A program made the position numbers and the translations under genes. DNA of 24,362 bases. Source: a virus. Shown piece after piece: positions 7,057 to 14,444 of the stretch. The stretch covers positions 1-24,362 of the IMG/VR virus record IMGVR_UViG_3300048625_000031; one strand, written 5' to 3'. The notes beneath the pieces were generated by a model. It ran no database searches and was not told the DNA's origin. It saw nothing but the letters and a program-made list of their open reading frames with translations. Each line of letters starts with the position of its first letter. Position 1 is the stretch's first letter.

Positions 7057-7514
7057 TGTCTGGTTTAAATATTATTGCAACTCAAGATTCAATATCTGCA
7101 TATGTGCGTCAAGAGTTTTCTAACTATACAGTTTATGATGACGTTCTTCTAGATGATGAGTTCATTGTAAAACAGGGTAATAAGGTTAAACCATATATTG
7201 TTTTGCAATATGGTGGACTTAATAGTTCACCAACTAATGGCTCATTTGTTGGTGTGCGTCACGATGAATACTATTCAAATGTTGACCTATGTATGATAGC
7301 ACCGACCCCTAATCAGGCGCGTCGTGGGCTTAATGCTTTGCAGAATACTCTCTTAGGATGGAAGCCGCTAGATAGTACACCTATGCGTATTACTAGTGGA
7401 ATGGATATTCTTGGAATTCCTAATATTGCTGGCTCAACAATTGCATATATTGCGAGTGTGCGCATGTCATACAATGTAAATATAACCGACATTGGCGCGT
7501 ATATTAGCCACTAA
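7056..7514 (+). CDS. Tail terminator protein
   Basis: At 152 residues, between the gp10-like gene and the tube genes, this fits the tail terminator (lambda gpU/SPP1 gp17-like), a hexamer that caps the tube and joins it to the neck. It starts with an amphipathic helix (TQDSISAYVRQEFSNY), then KVKPYIVLQYGG, and a core beta strand RHDEYYSNVDLCMIAP followed by a helix PNQARRGLNALQNTLLGWKP, matching the strand-then-helix order of that fold. It ends IAYIASVRMSYNVNITD. It shares the AT-rich codon use of the previous gene, though less strongly. The start overlaps the previous stop. Primary sequence identity to a named family is not evident to me. Confidence 0.6.
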   Translation: MSGLNIIATQDSISAYVRQEFSNYTVYDDVLLDDEFIVKQGNKVKPYIVLQYGGLNSSPTNGSFVGVRHDEYYSNVDLCMIAPTPNQARRGLNALQNTLLGWKPLDSTPMRITSGMDILGIPNIAGSTIAYIASVRMSYNVNITDIGAYISH

Positions 7515-7521
7515 TCTAGTG

Positions 7522-7527
7522 TAGAAT
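7522..7527 (+). promoter_or_regulatory. Putative -10 box (TAGAAT) before the tube genes
   Basis: TAGAAT follows the shared 12-mer TAGTGTAGAATA (7517-7528) and is seven bases from the ATG at 7535. No SD is seen, so a leaderless transcript is possible. It could supply the highly expressed tube genes. Confidence 0.5.
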
Positions 7528-7534
7528 AGATACT

Positions 7535-7810
7535 ATGGTACTTGCACGAAATACTATCTCCGGGCAGATTGCTGATATCTCACCTAAGATGCTTGAACAC
7601 CCAAAGTTTAAAGACATTCTTGAGGTCGTTGAAGAAGGCGCTAAGCCATATGTTGCCGAGCTTTATAAGCCCGGTACTAAGCAGGAAAAGACTGCCGGCA
7701 AATCTAAGAAAAAGGAACATGCCCTAGTGGTTGAAGCCTTCATTGAAGATGAGCCTGCAGTCGAAGATGAAGAAATCGAAATCTACCCTGAAATTAAGGA
7801 AGAAAACTAA
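7535..7810 (+). CDS. Small acidic-tailed protein upstream of tube genes, unknown function
   Basis: I do not recognise this 91-residue protein. Its N-terminal half (ARNTISGQIADISPKMLEHP) may form a compact alpha segment, followed by a Lys-rich linker (KTAGKSKKKEH), then a strongly acidic C-terminal tail with repeated Glu and Asp. A basic patch then an acidic tail suggests a chaperone-like or disordered partner. It lies directly before two tube-like genes and shares a TAATG overlap with the first, so its translation is coupled to tube protein synthesis. It may be a structural or assembly partner of the tube, but this is only context. It has its own promoter-like box (see 7522). Confidence 0.55.
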   Translation: MVLARNTISGQIADISPKMLEHPKFKDILEVVEEGAKPYVAELYKPGTKQEKTAGKSKKKEHALVVEAFIEDEPAVEDEEIEIYPEIKEEN

Positions 7811-8325
7811 TGGCAAACACACGACTTTATCGTGAGAACATTACGTTCCTTCTCGCTCACCCGGAGGCTTTCGCAGACCGCACTGCCCCCACAGCAGCTG
7901 AACTGAACAACGCTGTGCTTGTTCACAATATCACCTGCGCCCTGAACGAGGCTGGAACAGAGTTCACTCTTGGAGACTCGGACACCGATGATACCCTAAC
8001 CTTCTGCTCGAAGGCTGGAATCAAGACCCCGACTTTCTACAACCCAACAGTTGCAATGGAAGCATTCCGTGATGCTAACGTTACAGCTGAAGGCGAATTT
8101 AATGAAGCATTCGACCTTCTCGCATTCCCCGACATTGAATACATTGCTATCCTCCGCATTGGTGGAAAGAGCAGTGATGCATTTGTAGCTGGTAATGTTG
8201 TCAAGATGATTGCTGTTAAAACTGACTATGGCACAGACGTTGTTGCAAATGGTGAAAACATTCGCATTGCTCAGGCTTTCTTGCCCAACGACTTTGTTAA
8301 CTGGAACTATGAGGTGGCTGCATAA
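7810..8325 (+). CDS. Major tail tube protein A
   Basis: This 171-residue protein and the next gene's N-terminal domain are paralogous. Both carry an APTAAELN/APTAAEIN motif near residues 26-33 or so, a central aromatic beta region, an ILRIGGK or VIRIDGE strand, a hydrophobic strand (VVKMIAVKTDYG vs VHVFKVMTDGY), and a FLP motif near the domain end. Such proteins stack as rings to form the siphovirus tube. Short length fits a tube subunit, and the frame uses C-ending codons (TTC, AAC, CTC, GAC), as in the capsid gene, consistent with abundant protein. Start and stop overlap neighbours by TAATG. The tube role is inferred from position before the tail chaperones. Confidence 0.75.
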   Translation: MANTRLYRENITFLLAHPEAFADRTAPTAAELNNAVLVHNITCALNEAGTEFTLGDSDTDDTLTFCSKAGIKTPTFYNPTVAMEAFRDANVTAEGEFNEAFDLLAFPDIEYIAILRIGGKSSDAFVAGNVVKMIAVKTDYGTDVVANGENIRIAQAFLPNDFVNWNYEVAA

Positions 8326-9089
8326 TGACCGACGTAAAGGTTCCCGCATCGGGAAACATTCGAGTTTGGTGGGCGCTTCCTAACGCTTTCGCAAACTATG
8401 TTGCACCTACAGCTGCCGAGATTAATGCATCGCTTGACCTTTCTGATGCTATCTCTTGGAATGACTTCGGTTTCGCACTGAACGCATCTAACACAATTGA
8501 TGACCCAGCTATTACTGCCCTCGGTAAAGTATCTGACCGTGGTGCTGCACAGTTCGGTGGAGCTATTTCGTTCTACTACCCCGGCGCTTTCGGTGATGCA
8601 TCTAACAAGTACTCGCTAGTATATGATGCACTTGACCAGCCTCGTACAAGCGGTTTCCTTGTAATCCGTATCGATGGTGAGAACCATTCAGCAACAGCCT
8701 CAAGCAATGAACTTGTTCATGTGTTCAAGGTTATGACTGATGGTTATGCTGAAACAATCGTTGGCGAAGAAGCATTCCGTTACACTGTAACATTCCTCCC
8801 TCAGGGTGACCTTGCAGTTCGCACTCTTGTTGCTTCTGGAACTCCTACAACTGTTGGTATTGTTGAGGGTGTTGGTACTATTATGTCTGCTGGTGATGTT
8901 CTTCCTCTGCACGCTTACCTGAACGAGACTCGCATTTACACGAACGGTCTTAAGTGGACAAGCTCTGACCCTGCTGCTGTTTCAGTATCGACTGCTGGTG
9001 TTCTCACCTGCCACACAACAGCAACTACAACCATTACTGCTACATACAAAGCAACTGGTGCTACTGCTACGTTCCTTGTAAACGACTAA
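8325..9089 (+). CDS. Major tail tube protein B with bacterial Ig-like (Big_2) domain
   Basis: This 254-residue protein has two parts. Residues 1 to about 165 repeat the tube domain of the upstream gene: APTAAEINASLDLSDAISW, ISFYYPGAFGDASN, FLVIRIDGENHSAT and VTFLPQGDLAVRT. Residues 167-254 form a Big_2-type bacterial Ig-like domain: LKWTSSDPAAVSVSTAGVL, then TTTITATYKATGATATF, is the classic strand order. Ig domains on tube subunits project from the tail surface and are thought to aid weak binding to cells or surfaces. Codon use is C-rich as in gene A. It follows gene A with a one-base overlap. A terminator (9116-9133) ends the transcript soon after. Function as a tube protein is inferred; the Ig fold is clear. 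Confidence 0.75.
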   Translation: MTDVKVPASGNIRVWWALPNAFANYVAPTAAEINASLDLSDAISWNDFGFALNASNTIDDPAITALGKVSDRGAAQFGGAISFYYPGAFGDASNKYSLVYDALDQPRTSGFLVIRIDGENHSATASSNELVHVFKVMTDGYAETIVGEEAFRYTVTFLPQGDLAVRTLVASGTPTTVGIVEGVGTIMSAGDVLPLHAYLNETRIYTNGLKWTSSDPAAVSVSTAGVLTCHTTATTTITATYKATGATATFLVND

Positions 9090-9115
9090 GCATATCCCGA
9101 CAAGGATGACGACTT

Positions 9116-9139
9116 GCCCCTCTTCGGAGGGGCTTTTCG
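9116..9139 (+). terminator. Rho-independent terminator after the tube genes
   Basis: GCCCCTC (9116-9122), TTCG loop and GAGGGGC (9127-9133) form a 7-bp stem followed by TTTTCG. It resembles the capsid terminator at 4713 and separates the tube genes from the chaperone gene. Confidence 0.9.
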
Positions 9140-9148
9140 TTTATGTGA

Positions 9149-9154
9149 TAGGAT
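9149..9154 (+). promoter_or_regulatory. Putative extended -10 box (TAGGAT) before the tail chaperone
   Basis: TGA-TAGGAT starts 15 bases after the terminator stem. The expected start near A9161 gives a leader of about 22 bases that contains GGAGG (9174-9178) before the ATG at 9183. Unlike the leaderless sites, this one carries an SD. Confidence 0.55.
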
Positions 9155-9182
9155 GTTTGTATCAAACCCTATTGGAGGATTT

Positions 9183-9821
9183 ATGTCTAACGAAATTGAA
9201 AAAGAAATCATTTCACTTGTTGATGAAGTAACTGATAAGAAAACATTTAACATTATTGAAGCAATCAGTAATCGTTCATACCCTCACACATCAGTTAATG
9301 TTTTTCTTAATGAGTCTCTTGCATTTGATGCGGCACAACTTGAGGAAGAGATTCTTTCACTTGAGCTTTTGAGCGATGATGTTTCTTTAAGTAGAGTTCT
9401 TGAACTTCAAGAGAAACTTGATAACATTATTGAAGAGCTTTCTGCACAGAAGTATGTGTTTCATATTTATGGTATTTCTGAGGGTGAACGCGAAGAGATT
9501 CTTAACGCTACTAAAATCAAATACCCTGTCGAGTATGACGAGGAAAAGAATCCTTATACTGGTGCAGTAACAAAGGTTGAAAAAGATAATGCTGAACGTG
9601 ACCGTCTGTTCACTATTCTTTTGTGGAAGTCACAGATTCGTAAGATTGTTTCCGCTGATGGTTCCGTGCAGGAAAATCTTATTGAGCATGATATTGAACA
9701 GCTGCGTTCTGCACTTCCGGTAGCAGCTATTGCTGAAATCAATAATGCTATCGAGAAGGTTCGTGCTTCCACAGCAATGTTTATGGCTAAGGTAAATCAG
9801 GATTTTTTAGCGAAGCGCTGA
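9183..9821 (+). CDS. Tail assembly chaperone (gpG-like)
   Basis: Tail assembly chaperones bind the tape measure and help tube polymerisation; two forms are made from one start by frameshifting. This 212-residue protein is acidic and mostly helical (EKEIISLVDEVTDKKTFNIIEA, cut here for length) with a charged central coiled coil. Start: the ATG at 9183 has GGAGG four bases upstream of TTT ATG; a longer in-frame ATG at 9114 begins inside the terminator and is rejected. Near the 3' end, the heptamer T TTT TTA (9803-9809) in frame allows a -1 shift into the downstream frame, so this is the shorter, unshifted product. Position between tube and tape measure genes supports the call. Confidence 0.85.
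   Translation: MSNEIEKEIISLVDEVTDKKTFNIIEAISNRSYPHTSVNVFLNESLAFDAAQLEEEILSLELLSDDVSLSRVLELQEKLDNIIEELSAQKYVFHIYGISEGEREEILNATKIKYPVEYDEEKNPYTGAVTKVEKDNAERDRLFTILLWKSQIRKIVSADGSVQENLIEHDIEQLRSALPVAAIAEINNAIEKVRASTAMFMAKVNQDFLAKR
9803..9809 (+). promoter_or_regulatory. Programmed -1 frameshift slippery heptamer T TTT TTA
   Basis: In frame it reads GAT TTT TTA GCG, giving the X XXY YYZ form with U-runs, a known slippery class. A -1 slip re-enters at AGC (9809), in the same frame as the open stretch that ends at 10216. Bases 9809-9819 can form a tiny AGCG/CGCT hairpin, too close to be a convincing stimulator; no strong pseudoknot is apparent by eye. Confidence 0.8.
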
Positions 9822-10216
9822 CTTGGAATCAGAACAGGTATTTTTCTACCTTACTGAAAGCAGCAATTAATTCAGGTCAGCCTCCTTTGGCGGTTATCCT
9901 TGAAGACGCATCCCATATCGAATGGTCGGTATGGGATTACCGTCTTTATAAGGCTCACCATATTTTGCAGGACTGGTATCGTGATGGTATTCCTATATGG
10001 GTTGATGAATCGGATAGGGTTACTTTCGATGCTAAGCCTAAGATTTCTAAGTCTCGTGCAGCTATTGAGAAAGCTCAGGATAGTTCTTCTAAGGGCAATA
10101 AGAAACCTACATTTGGCAGATATTTTATTGCTGAGCCTAAGGTTATGGATGGCGGGGATTTCCCTACACTTGAAGAGTGGCTTGATGAGCAGGAAAAGAA
10201 AACCAAATTTGGCTAG
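9809..10216 (+). CDS. Frameshift extension of the tail chaperone (gpGT-like, -1 frame)
   Basis: This open stretch has no ATG or SD of its own; the only candidate is a TTG at 9887. A -1 slip at 9803-9809 instead fuses it to the chaperone, giving a product of about 344 residues (209 from the first frame plus 135). The extension contains WNQNRYFSTLLKAAINSG, a WSVWDYRLYKAHHILQDWY helix and a basic, low-complexity C-terminus. The helical region with W-x-x-x-D-Y-R pattern fits the T domain that contacts the tape measure, as in lambda. The tape measure gene follows after 44 bases. The shift is inferred from frame continuity and the heptamer. Confidence 0.82.
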   Translation, partial: SEALTWNQNRYFSTLLKAAINSGQPPLAVILEDASHIEWSVWDYRLYKAHHILQDWYRDGIPIWVDESDRVTFDAKPKISKSRAAIEKAQDSSSKGNKKPTFGRYFIAEPKVMDGGDFPTLEEWLDEQEKKTKFG

Positions 10217-10222
10217 TTAGGG

Positions 10223-10228
10223 TACAAT
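10223..10228 (+). promoter_or_regulatory. Putative -10 box (TACAAT) before the tape measure gene
   Basis: TACAAT followed by AGA gives the shared TANNATAGA form. A start near A10235 leaves a leader of about 26 bases with TTGGAG (10250-10255) before the ATG at 10261. It overlaps the inverted repeat at 10225-10245. Confidence 0.45.
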
Positions 10229-10245
10229 AGATTTAGTATCTATTG
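10225..10245 (+). repeat. 8-bp perfect inverted repeat over the tape-measure promoter
   Basis: CAATAGAT (10225-10232), TTAGT, ATCTATTG (10238-10245). It overlaps the -10 box and its centre (10235) falls on the predicted start. It could be an operator, or a hairpin at the 5' end of the mRNA. Confidence 0.6.
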
Positions 10246-10260
10246 AATCTTGGAGCATAA

Positions 10261-13200
10261 ATGGCTAATGAAAGCGATGTCAACATTGTTATTAATGTTG
10301 ATACAAGTCAAGCTATTAAAGCGACCCAAGATTTTTCTACTAAGTCTGTTCAGCAGATTAAGGAAATCAATAGCGCATTAAGTGATTTCTCTCGCAACTG
10401 GATGAATACTAATAAGACTATTAGTTCTTCTGGTGTTAATCCTTTCGCTGCATGGTCTGCAGGCATGAAGGGTACTGAGGCTGCTTTTAAAACTTCTTCT
10501 ACTAACATTAAATCGTCTGCCGATTTGTGGCAAGCATCAATTGCTGGTGGACTTAATGCATTTAAAAGCTGGGGTTCCGCTAGTGCCTCAATTGATTCTG
10601 CTACTTCAGCTACACAGCGTTTCTCTAAATCAACACGCGACCTTGATACAACTAATCTTCCTCGCCTGCGTTATTCTCTTTACGATATTTCTTCTGCTGC
10701 TGGAAATATTTCATCAGTTCTTGGTAGTGGTGTAAGCAGTGTAATTAAAAGCACTACAGAGTATGAGACAGCATTCACGGCTGTTGAGCGTACAACAAAT
10801 CTTTCAGGTGAGGCTGCTAAGGTTTTAAAGAAACAGTTGATGGATTTGGCTACACAGATTCCTTTAACATTCCAAGATATTGCAGGCATCACTACTCTTG
10901 GTGCGCAGATGGGTGTAGCTAATAGTGACCTTACAGCATTCACTAAGAATGTTGCAGAGTTCTCTACTGTTTCAGGTATTTCAACTGAAGAGGTAGCTAA
11001 ATCTTTTGGTACTATTGGTAACCTTCTTGGTATTACTGCTGCAGACTATAACAAGTTTGGTTCTTCTATTGCGGCTGTTGGTAACAAATCTGCTGCTACT
11101 GAAACACAGATTCTTTCTATGGTTAAAAAGATTTCTGGTATATCTGTTTCCGCTGGTTTCAGCACGAAAGATATCATTGGTCTTTCGGCTGCCCTTGCTT
11201 CGCTTGGTGTTGCGCCGCAGCGTGCAGCTGGTGCTCTTACCCGTACTTTCCAAGAAATCAACCGAGCTACTGCTGCTGGCGGAAAGCAGCTTCAAGATTT
11301 CGCTACTGTAATGAACATGAGCGCTGGAGAAGCCGGCAAGCTTGCGCAGACTGATATGTCTGGATTCTTTAATAAGTTTGTTTCTTCGCTTAAGGGTATG
11401 AATCCTGCGCAGATTACTAAAACTTTTGATGCTCTTAAACTTAGTGGTAGTGAGACTGTTGACGTTTTGAGTCGTCTCTCACAAAGCTTTGGTATTGTTA
11501 CACAGTATCAGACACTTGCTGGTACAGCATATGCTGATGGAACTTTCCTTGCTGATGCTTATGCGAAGAAGGTTGATGACATTGCATCGAAGTTTGCTAT
11601 TCTTCAAAATGCTGTAAGCAATTTTAGTGTTGTTCTTGGTTCTAGTTTCTCACCTATTATCGGTTCTGTTCTTGACGCATTAAAAAACATTGTTATCGGC
11701 TTCACTGATATGATGGCTAATCCTGCAATTGCATGGATTGGTCAAGCAGTTTTAGTTATTGGTGGCCTTGGTGCAGCATTGTTTGCTACTATTAGTGCTC
11801 TTGCTATGTTTACTGCTGGAAGCTTTGCTGCACATACTGCTCTTGTAGGTTTTGCTGAAGCCGGAGTTTTACCTAATAATACTCTTACACAGCTTATTGG
11901 AAAACTTTTTGGTGTTGATGTTGCAGCTGTAACTGCTCAGGGTACTGCTGACCGACTTGCAGCTGCAGAGGCTAGGGTTGCTGCTGCTGCTGCTGAAGCT
12001 GGTGGAGCTTTAGCCATTGAAGGCGCTGAAATGGATGGTGCCGCTGTTGGTGCTGGAGCATTAGCTATCGGCATGGATGGTGTTGCTGTAGCTGAGGAGG
12101 GCGCAGCTGTTGGTGCGAAGTCTTTCAAAACAGCCCTTATCAGTACTGGTATTGGTGCTATTGTTGTTTTGCTTGGAACTCTAGCTGCAGCTTTCATTGG
12201 AGCAAATGATGCAGCAGGTCAAGCAGCAACTGGCAACTCTGAACTTAAAGACTCTCAGGGTCGCACACAAAAACAGATTGATGAAGCTAATGCTTCTATT
12301 GATGAGCAGAACACTCAACTTCAAGCGCTTGGTAGTAATGCTAGTGGTGCTGCAAAGTCTATCCGTACTTTGGGTGATTATGCTAATGACCTTTCGTCAA
12401 CCTTTAGCCGAGCATTTGAGATTCGTTACGATACTAGGGCAAAACTTGATAACATCACTACTGGCTGGAAGAGCATGGGTGATGCTACTGAGAAAGCAAA
12501 GAATGAAGTTAAGAGCCTCAATAGTGAGATTGATGGACTGACAGCTGATAAGGCTTTGCAAGAATACTTTTTGAGTGTTGCTACAGCTTATGGTGATACA
12601 TTAACATCATCTAAGTTGAGTGCAAACATTAGCAAGATTGATACACAACTTGTTGATAAAAATAATGCGCTCACTGATGCGCAGGATGCTAGTAATAAAA
12701 CTCTTGTTGGTGGTAGCATAGCTGCTATCAATAACCGTAAAACTATTACAGGTATGGTTACTTCATATCAGGCATATATTCAGTCTCTTGCCGCTTCTGG
12801 TGCAAGTCAGGAAACCATTAGTGCGGCTGTAAAGCAATCAAAGGCTGACTTTATTGCACAGGCTACGCAGCTTGGATATAACACTACTGAACTTCAAACA
12901 TATACAGCATCGTTCACGGATATGTCTACAATCATTAATGCTATTCCACGCGATGTAACTATTAATGCTAATACTACTCCTGCACTTACTGCTTTGGATG
13001 AGTTTGTTACTAAGGCCGGCGCTGCCGGTGCTGATGGTGCAGCAGCTTTCAGTAATTCTTTCAAACCACAGGTTAAGATTCCTGATATTGATGTTAAAAC
13101 TAAAGTTGTTCCACAAGCTCAAGTTGAATATGATAGGTTTGCTACTCACGTTAAAGCAGCTATTCAAGAAGGTTTTGTTTCTGCAGGTGATTTCTATTCA

Positions 13201-13566
13201 CCCCATAAAATAACTACACCCGGAGCTAATGGCATGCCTTGGTATGCTGATGGTGGATATACTGGTACTGGCAGCAAATATGAAACTGCTGGTATTGTTC
13301 ACAAGGGCGAGTATGTAGTTCCTCAAAGTCAAGTTAACCAAATGACTGGTTTGCCTTACTACATGAGTCAGCCTAGAACTTTTGCTAATGGTGGCTTCAC
13401 TGGACAGCAAGGCCCAACAATGGTTGTTCTTTCACCTGAAGACCGTGCAATTCTTCGTAATGCTGGCGGCTCTGGTGAGGTTGTACTGTATGCTAATAAT
13501 GAAGCTTTGGCTCGTAGTACTAATGCTGGTAATCGTTCAATCGTCGCTACTGGAGGACAACCCTAA
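10261..13566 (+). CDS. Tape measure protein
   Basis: The 1101-residue protein sets tail length and is the longest gene before the tip genes. About residues 135-345 resemble the TIGR01760-type tape measure core (VKKISGISVSAGFSTKD, RAAGALTRTFQEINRATAAGG). Two hydrophobic segments, about 484-518 and 626-650, are probable membrane-spanning regions, as expected of a protein that reaches the host membrane at infection. Between them is an Ala/Gly-rich segment. Residues about 985-1050 carry the frequent tape measure C-terminal module: YADGGYTGTGSKYETAGIV, then HKGEYVVPQSQV. No peptidase or lysozyme motif is seen. Start is SD-led. The stop overlaps the next start by one base. Confidence 0.92.
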   Translation: MANESDVNIVINVDTSQAIKATQDFSTKSVQQIKEINSALSDFSRNWMNTNKTISSSGVNPFAAWSAGMKGTEAAFKTSSTNIKSSADLWQASIAGGLNAFKSWGSASASIDSATSATQRFSKSTRDLDTTNLPRLRYSLYDISSAAGNISSVLGSGVSSVIKSTTEYETAFTAVERTTNLSGEAAKVLKKQLMDLATQIPLTFQDIAGITTLGAQMGVANSDLTAFTKNVAEFSTVSGISTEEVAKSFGTIGNLLGITAADYNKFGSSIAAVGNKSAATETQILSMVKKISGISVSAGFSTKDIIGLSAALASLGVAPQRAAGALTRTFQEINRATAAGGKQLQDFATVMNMSAGEAGKLAQTDMSGFFNKFVSSLKGMNPAQITKTFDALKLSGSETVDVLSRLSQSFGIVTQYQTLAGTAYADGTFLADAYAKKVDDIASKFAILQNAVSNFSVVLGSSFSPIIGSVLDALKNIVIGFTDMMANPAIAWIGQAVLVIGGLGAALFATISALAMFTAGSFAAHTALVGFAEAGVLPNNTLTQLIGKLFGVDVAAVTAQGTADRLAAAEARVAAAAAEAGGALAIEGAEMDGAAVGAGALAIGMDGVAVAEEGAAVGAKSFKTALISTGIGAIVVLLGTLAAAFIGANDAAGQAATGNSELKDSQGRTQKQIDEANASIDEQNTQLQALGSNASGAAKSIRTLGDYANDLSSTFSRAFEIRYDTRAKLDNITTGWKSMGDATEKAKNEVKSLNSEIDGLTADKALQEYFLSVATAYGDTLTSSKLSANISKIDTQLVDKNNALTDAQDASNKTLVGGSIAAINNRKTITGMVTSYQAYIQSLAASGASQETISAAVKQSKADFIAQATQLGYNTTELQTYTASFTDMSTIINAIPRDVTINANTTPALTALDEFVTKAGAAGADGAAAFSNSFKPQVKIPDIDVKTKVVPQAQVEYDRFATHVKAAIQEGFVSAGDFYSPHKITTPGANGMPWYADGGYTGTGSKYETAGIVHKGEYVVPQSQVNQMTGLPYYMSQPRTFANGGFTGQQGPTMVVLSPEDRAILRNAGGSGEVVLYANNEALARSTNAGNRSIVATGGQP

Positions 13567-14444
13567 TGACTACTAAAATGTGGTTTGGTATTCCTGAACA
13601 AAAAATGCAATGGGTTCCATGCCCTCTAATGGGTTCAACTATTTCTCGTAAACGATATGTTGACCGTGTACAGTTTGAGAATGGTGGTGGTGATGCTACA
13701 CGCTCTAACCAATACCAGATGGAATATTCTTTCTCATTCAATGACTTAGCCCATGAACTTGATGGTATTGATGTTTTCAATAAATATGCTTCAGGTTTTT
13801 ATGGCAGCAATCTTATACATCTTGCTCATCCGGCAAACTTTGAAACAAACATGTTCAGTGCGCAGTGGGCTACTCCTGCTTTAATTAGTGATGGTTGGAC
13901 AAACATTTGTTCCAACATTCCAACATTTGTAAACACTGATGCTAATGATTATAACCTTCCAAAGCATACTGCTCATTGGAATATTACTTCATCTCCGGGA
14001 ACATACCACAAAAAATTTACTTTAGTTATTCCGCCAACACATACTCTTTATCTTGGAGCAACTGGCTCAGCAACTGGAACTGCGGTGGTTCGTGTGCGCC
14101 CTATTTTTCCTGATGGAACTTACGATACAGCAGTTGATTTGAATCTTTTAACTCCAGCCGATTCTTCGCGAATGAACTTTCCTTTTGCGGGTTCTTCATA
14201 TTCTGCTGTAGATGTTTACATTACTCGCACAGACGCTTTAGCATCAACGATAGATATTACTTCTATGATGGCTCAGCTTTATATATCAACTGTAATACCA
14301 GCACTGCCTTCAAGTCATTACACTGGTGAGGGTTCTACTGGACTAATGTTTGTTGATGATGCTATTGTTGAAACATATTCATATATGCATCCTCCTCGTA
14401 AAGGTATCAGCACGACACTGGTTGAGGTTGAAGCATGGCGCTAG
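13566..14444 (+). CDS. Distal-tail-like minor tail protein
   Basis: The first gene after the tape measure usually encodes the distal tail (Dit) ring that links the tube to the tip. This 292-residue protein fits by order and size. The N-terminal part (about 1-100) has PLMGSTISRKRYVDRVQFENG, a beta strand and turn, then YQMEYSFSFNDLAHELDG, a pattern I have seen in actinophage minor tail proteins. The rest (about 100-292) is beta-rich with many Ser/Thr, like a carbohydrate-binding or jelly-roll appendage (TYHKKFTLVIPPTHTLYLG), and ends in PPRKGISTTLVEVEAWR. It overlaps the next gene by ten bases. The Dit call is by position rather than clear sequence identity. Confidence 0.6.
   Translation: MTTKMWFGIPEQKMQWVPCPLMGSTISRKRYVDRVQFENGGGDATRSNQYQMEYSFSFNDLAHELDGIDVFNKYASGFYGSNLIHLAHPANFETNMFSAQWATPALISDGWTNICSNIPTFVNTDANDYNLPKHTAHWNITSSPGTYHKKFTLVIPPTHTLYLGATGSATGTAVVRVRPIFPDGTYDTAVDLNLLTPADSSRMNFPFAGSSYSAVDVYITRTDALASTIDITSMMAQLYISTVIPALPSSHYTGEGSTGLMFVDDAIVETYSYMHPPRKGISTTLVEVEAWR

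Noticed and set aside
9114-9182. Upstream in-frame ATG for the tail chaperone (23 extra residues)
   Set aside because: It begins at the terminator hairpin and spans the promoter-like box; the ATG at 9183 has a proper SD.
9887-10216. Independent gene starting at TTG 9887
   Set aside because: No SD, and the frame is open back to the slippery site, so it is the frameshift extension.
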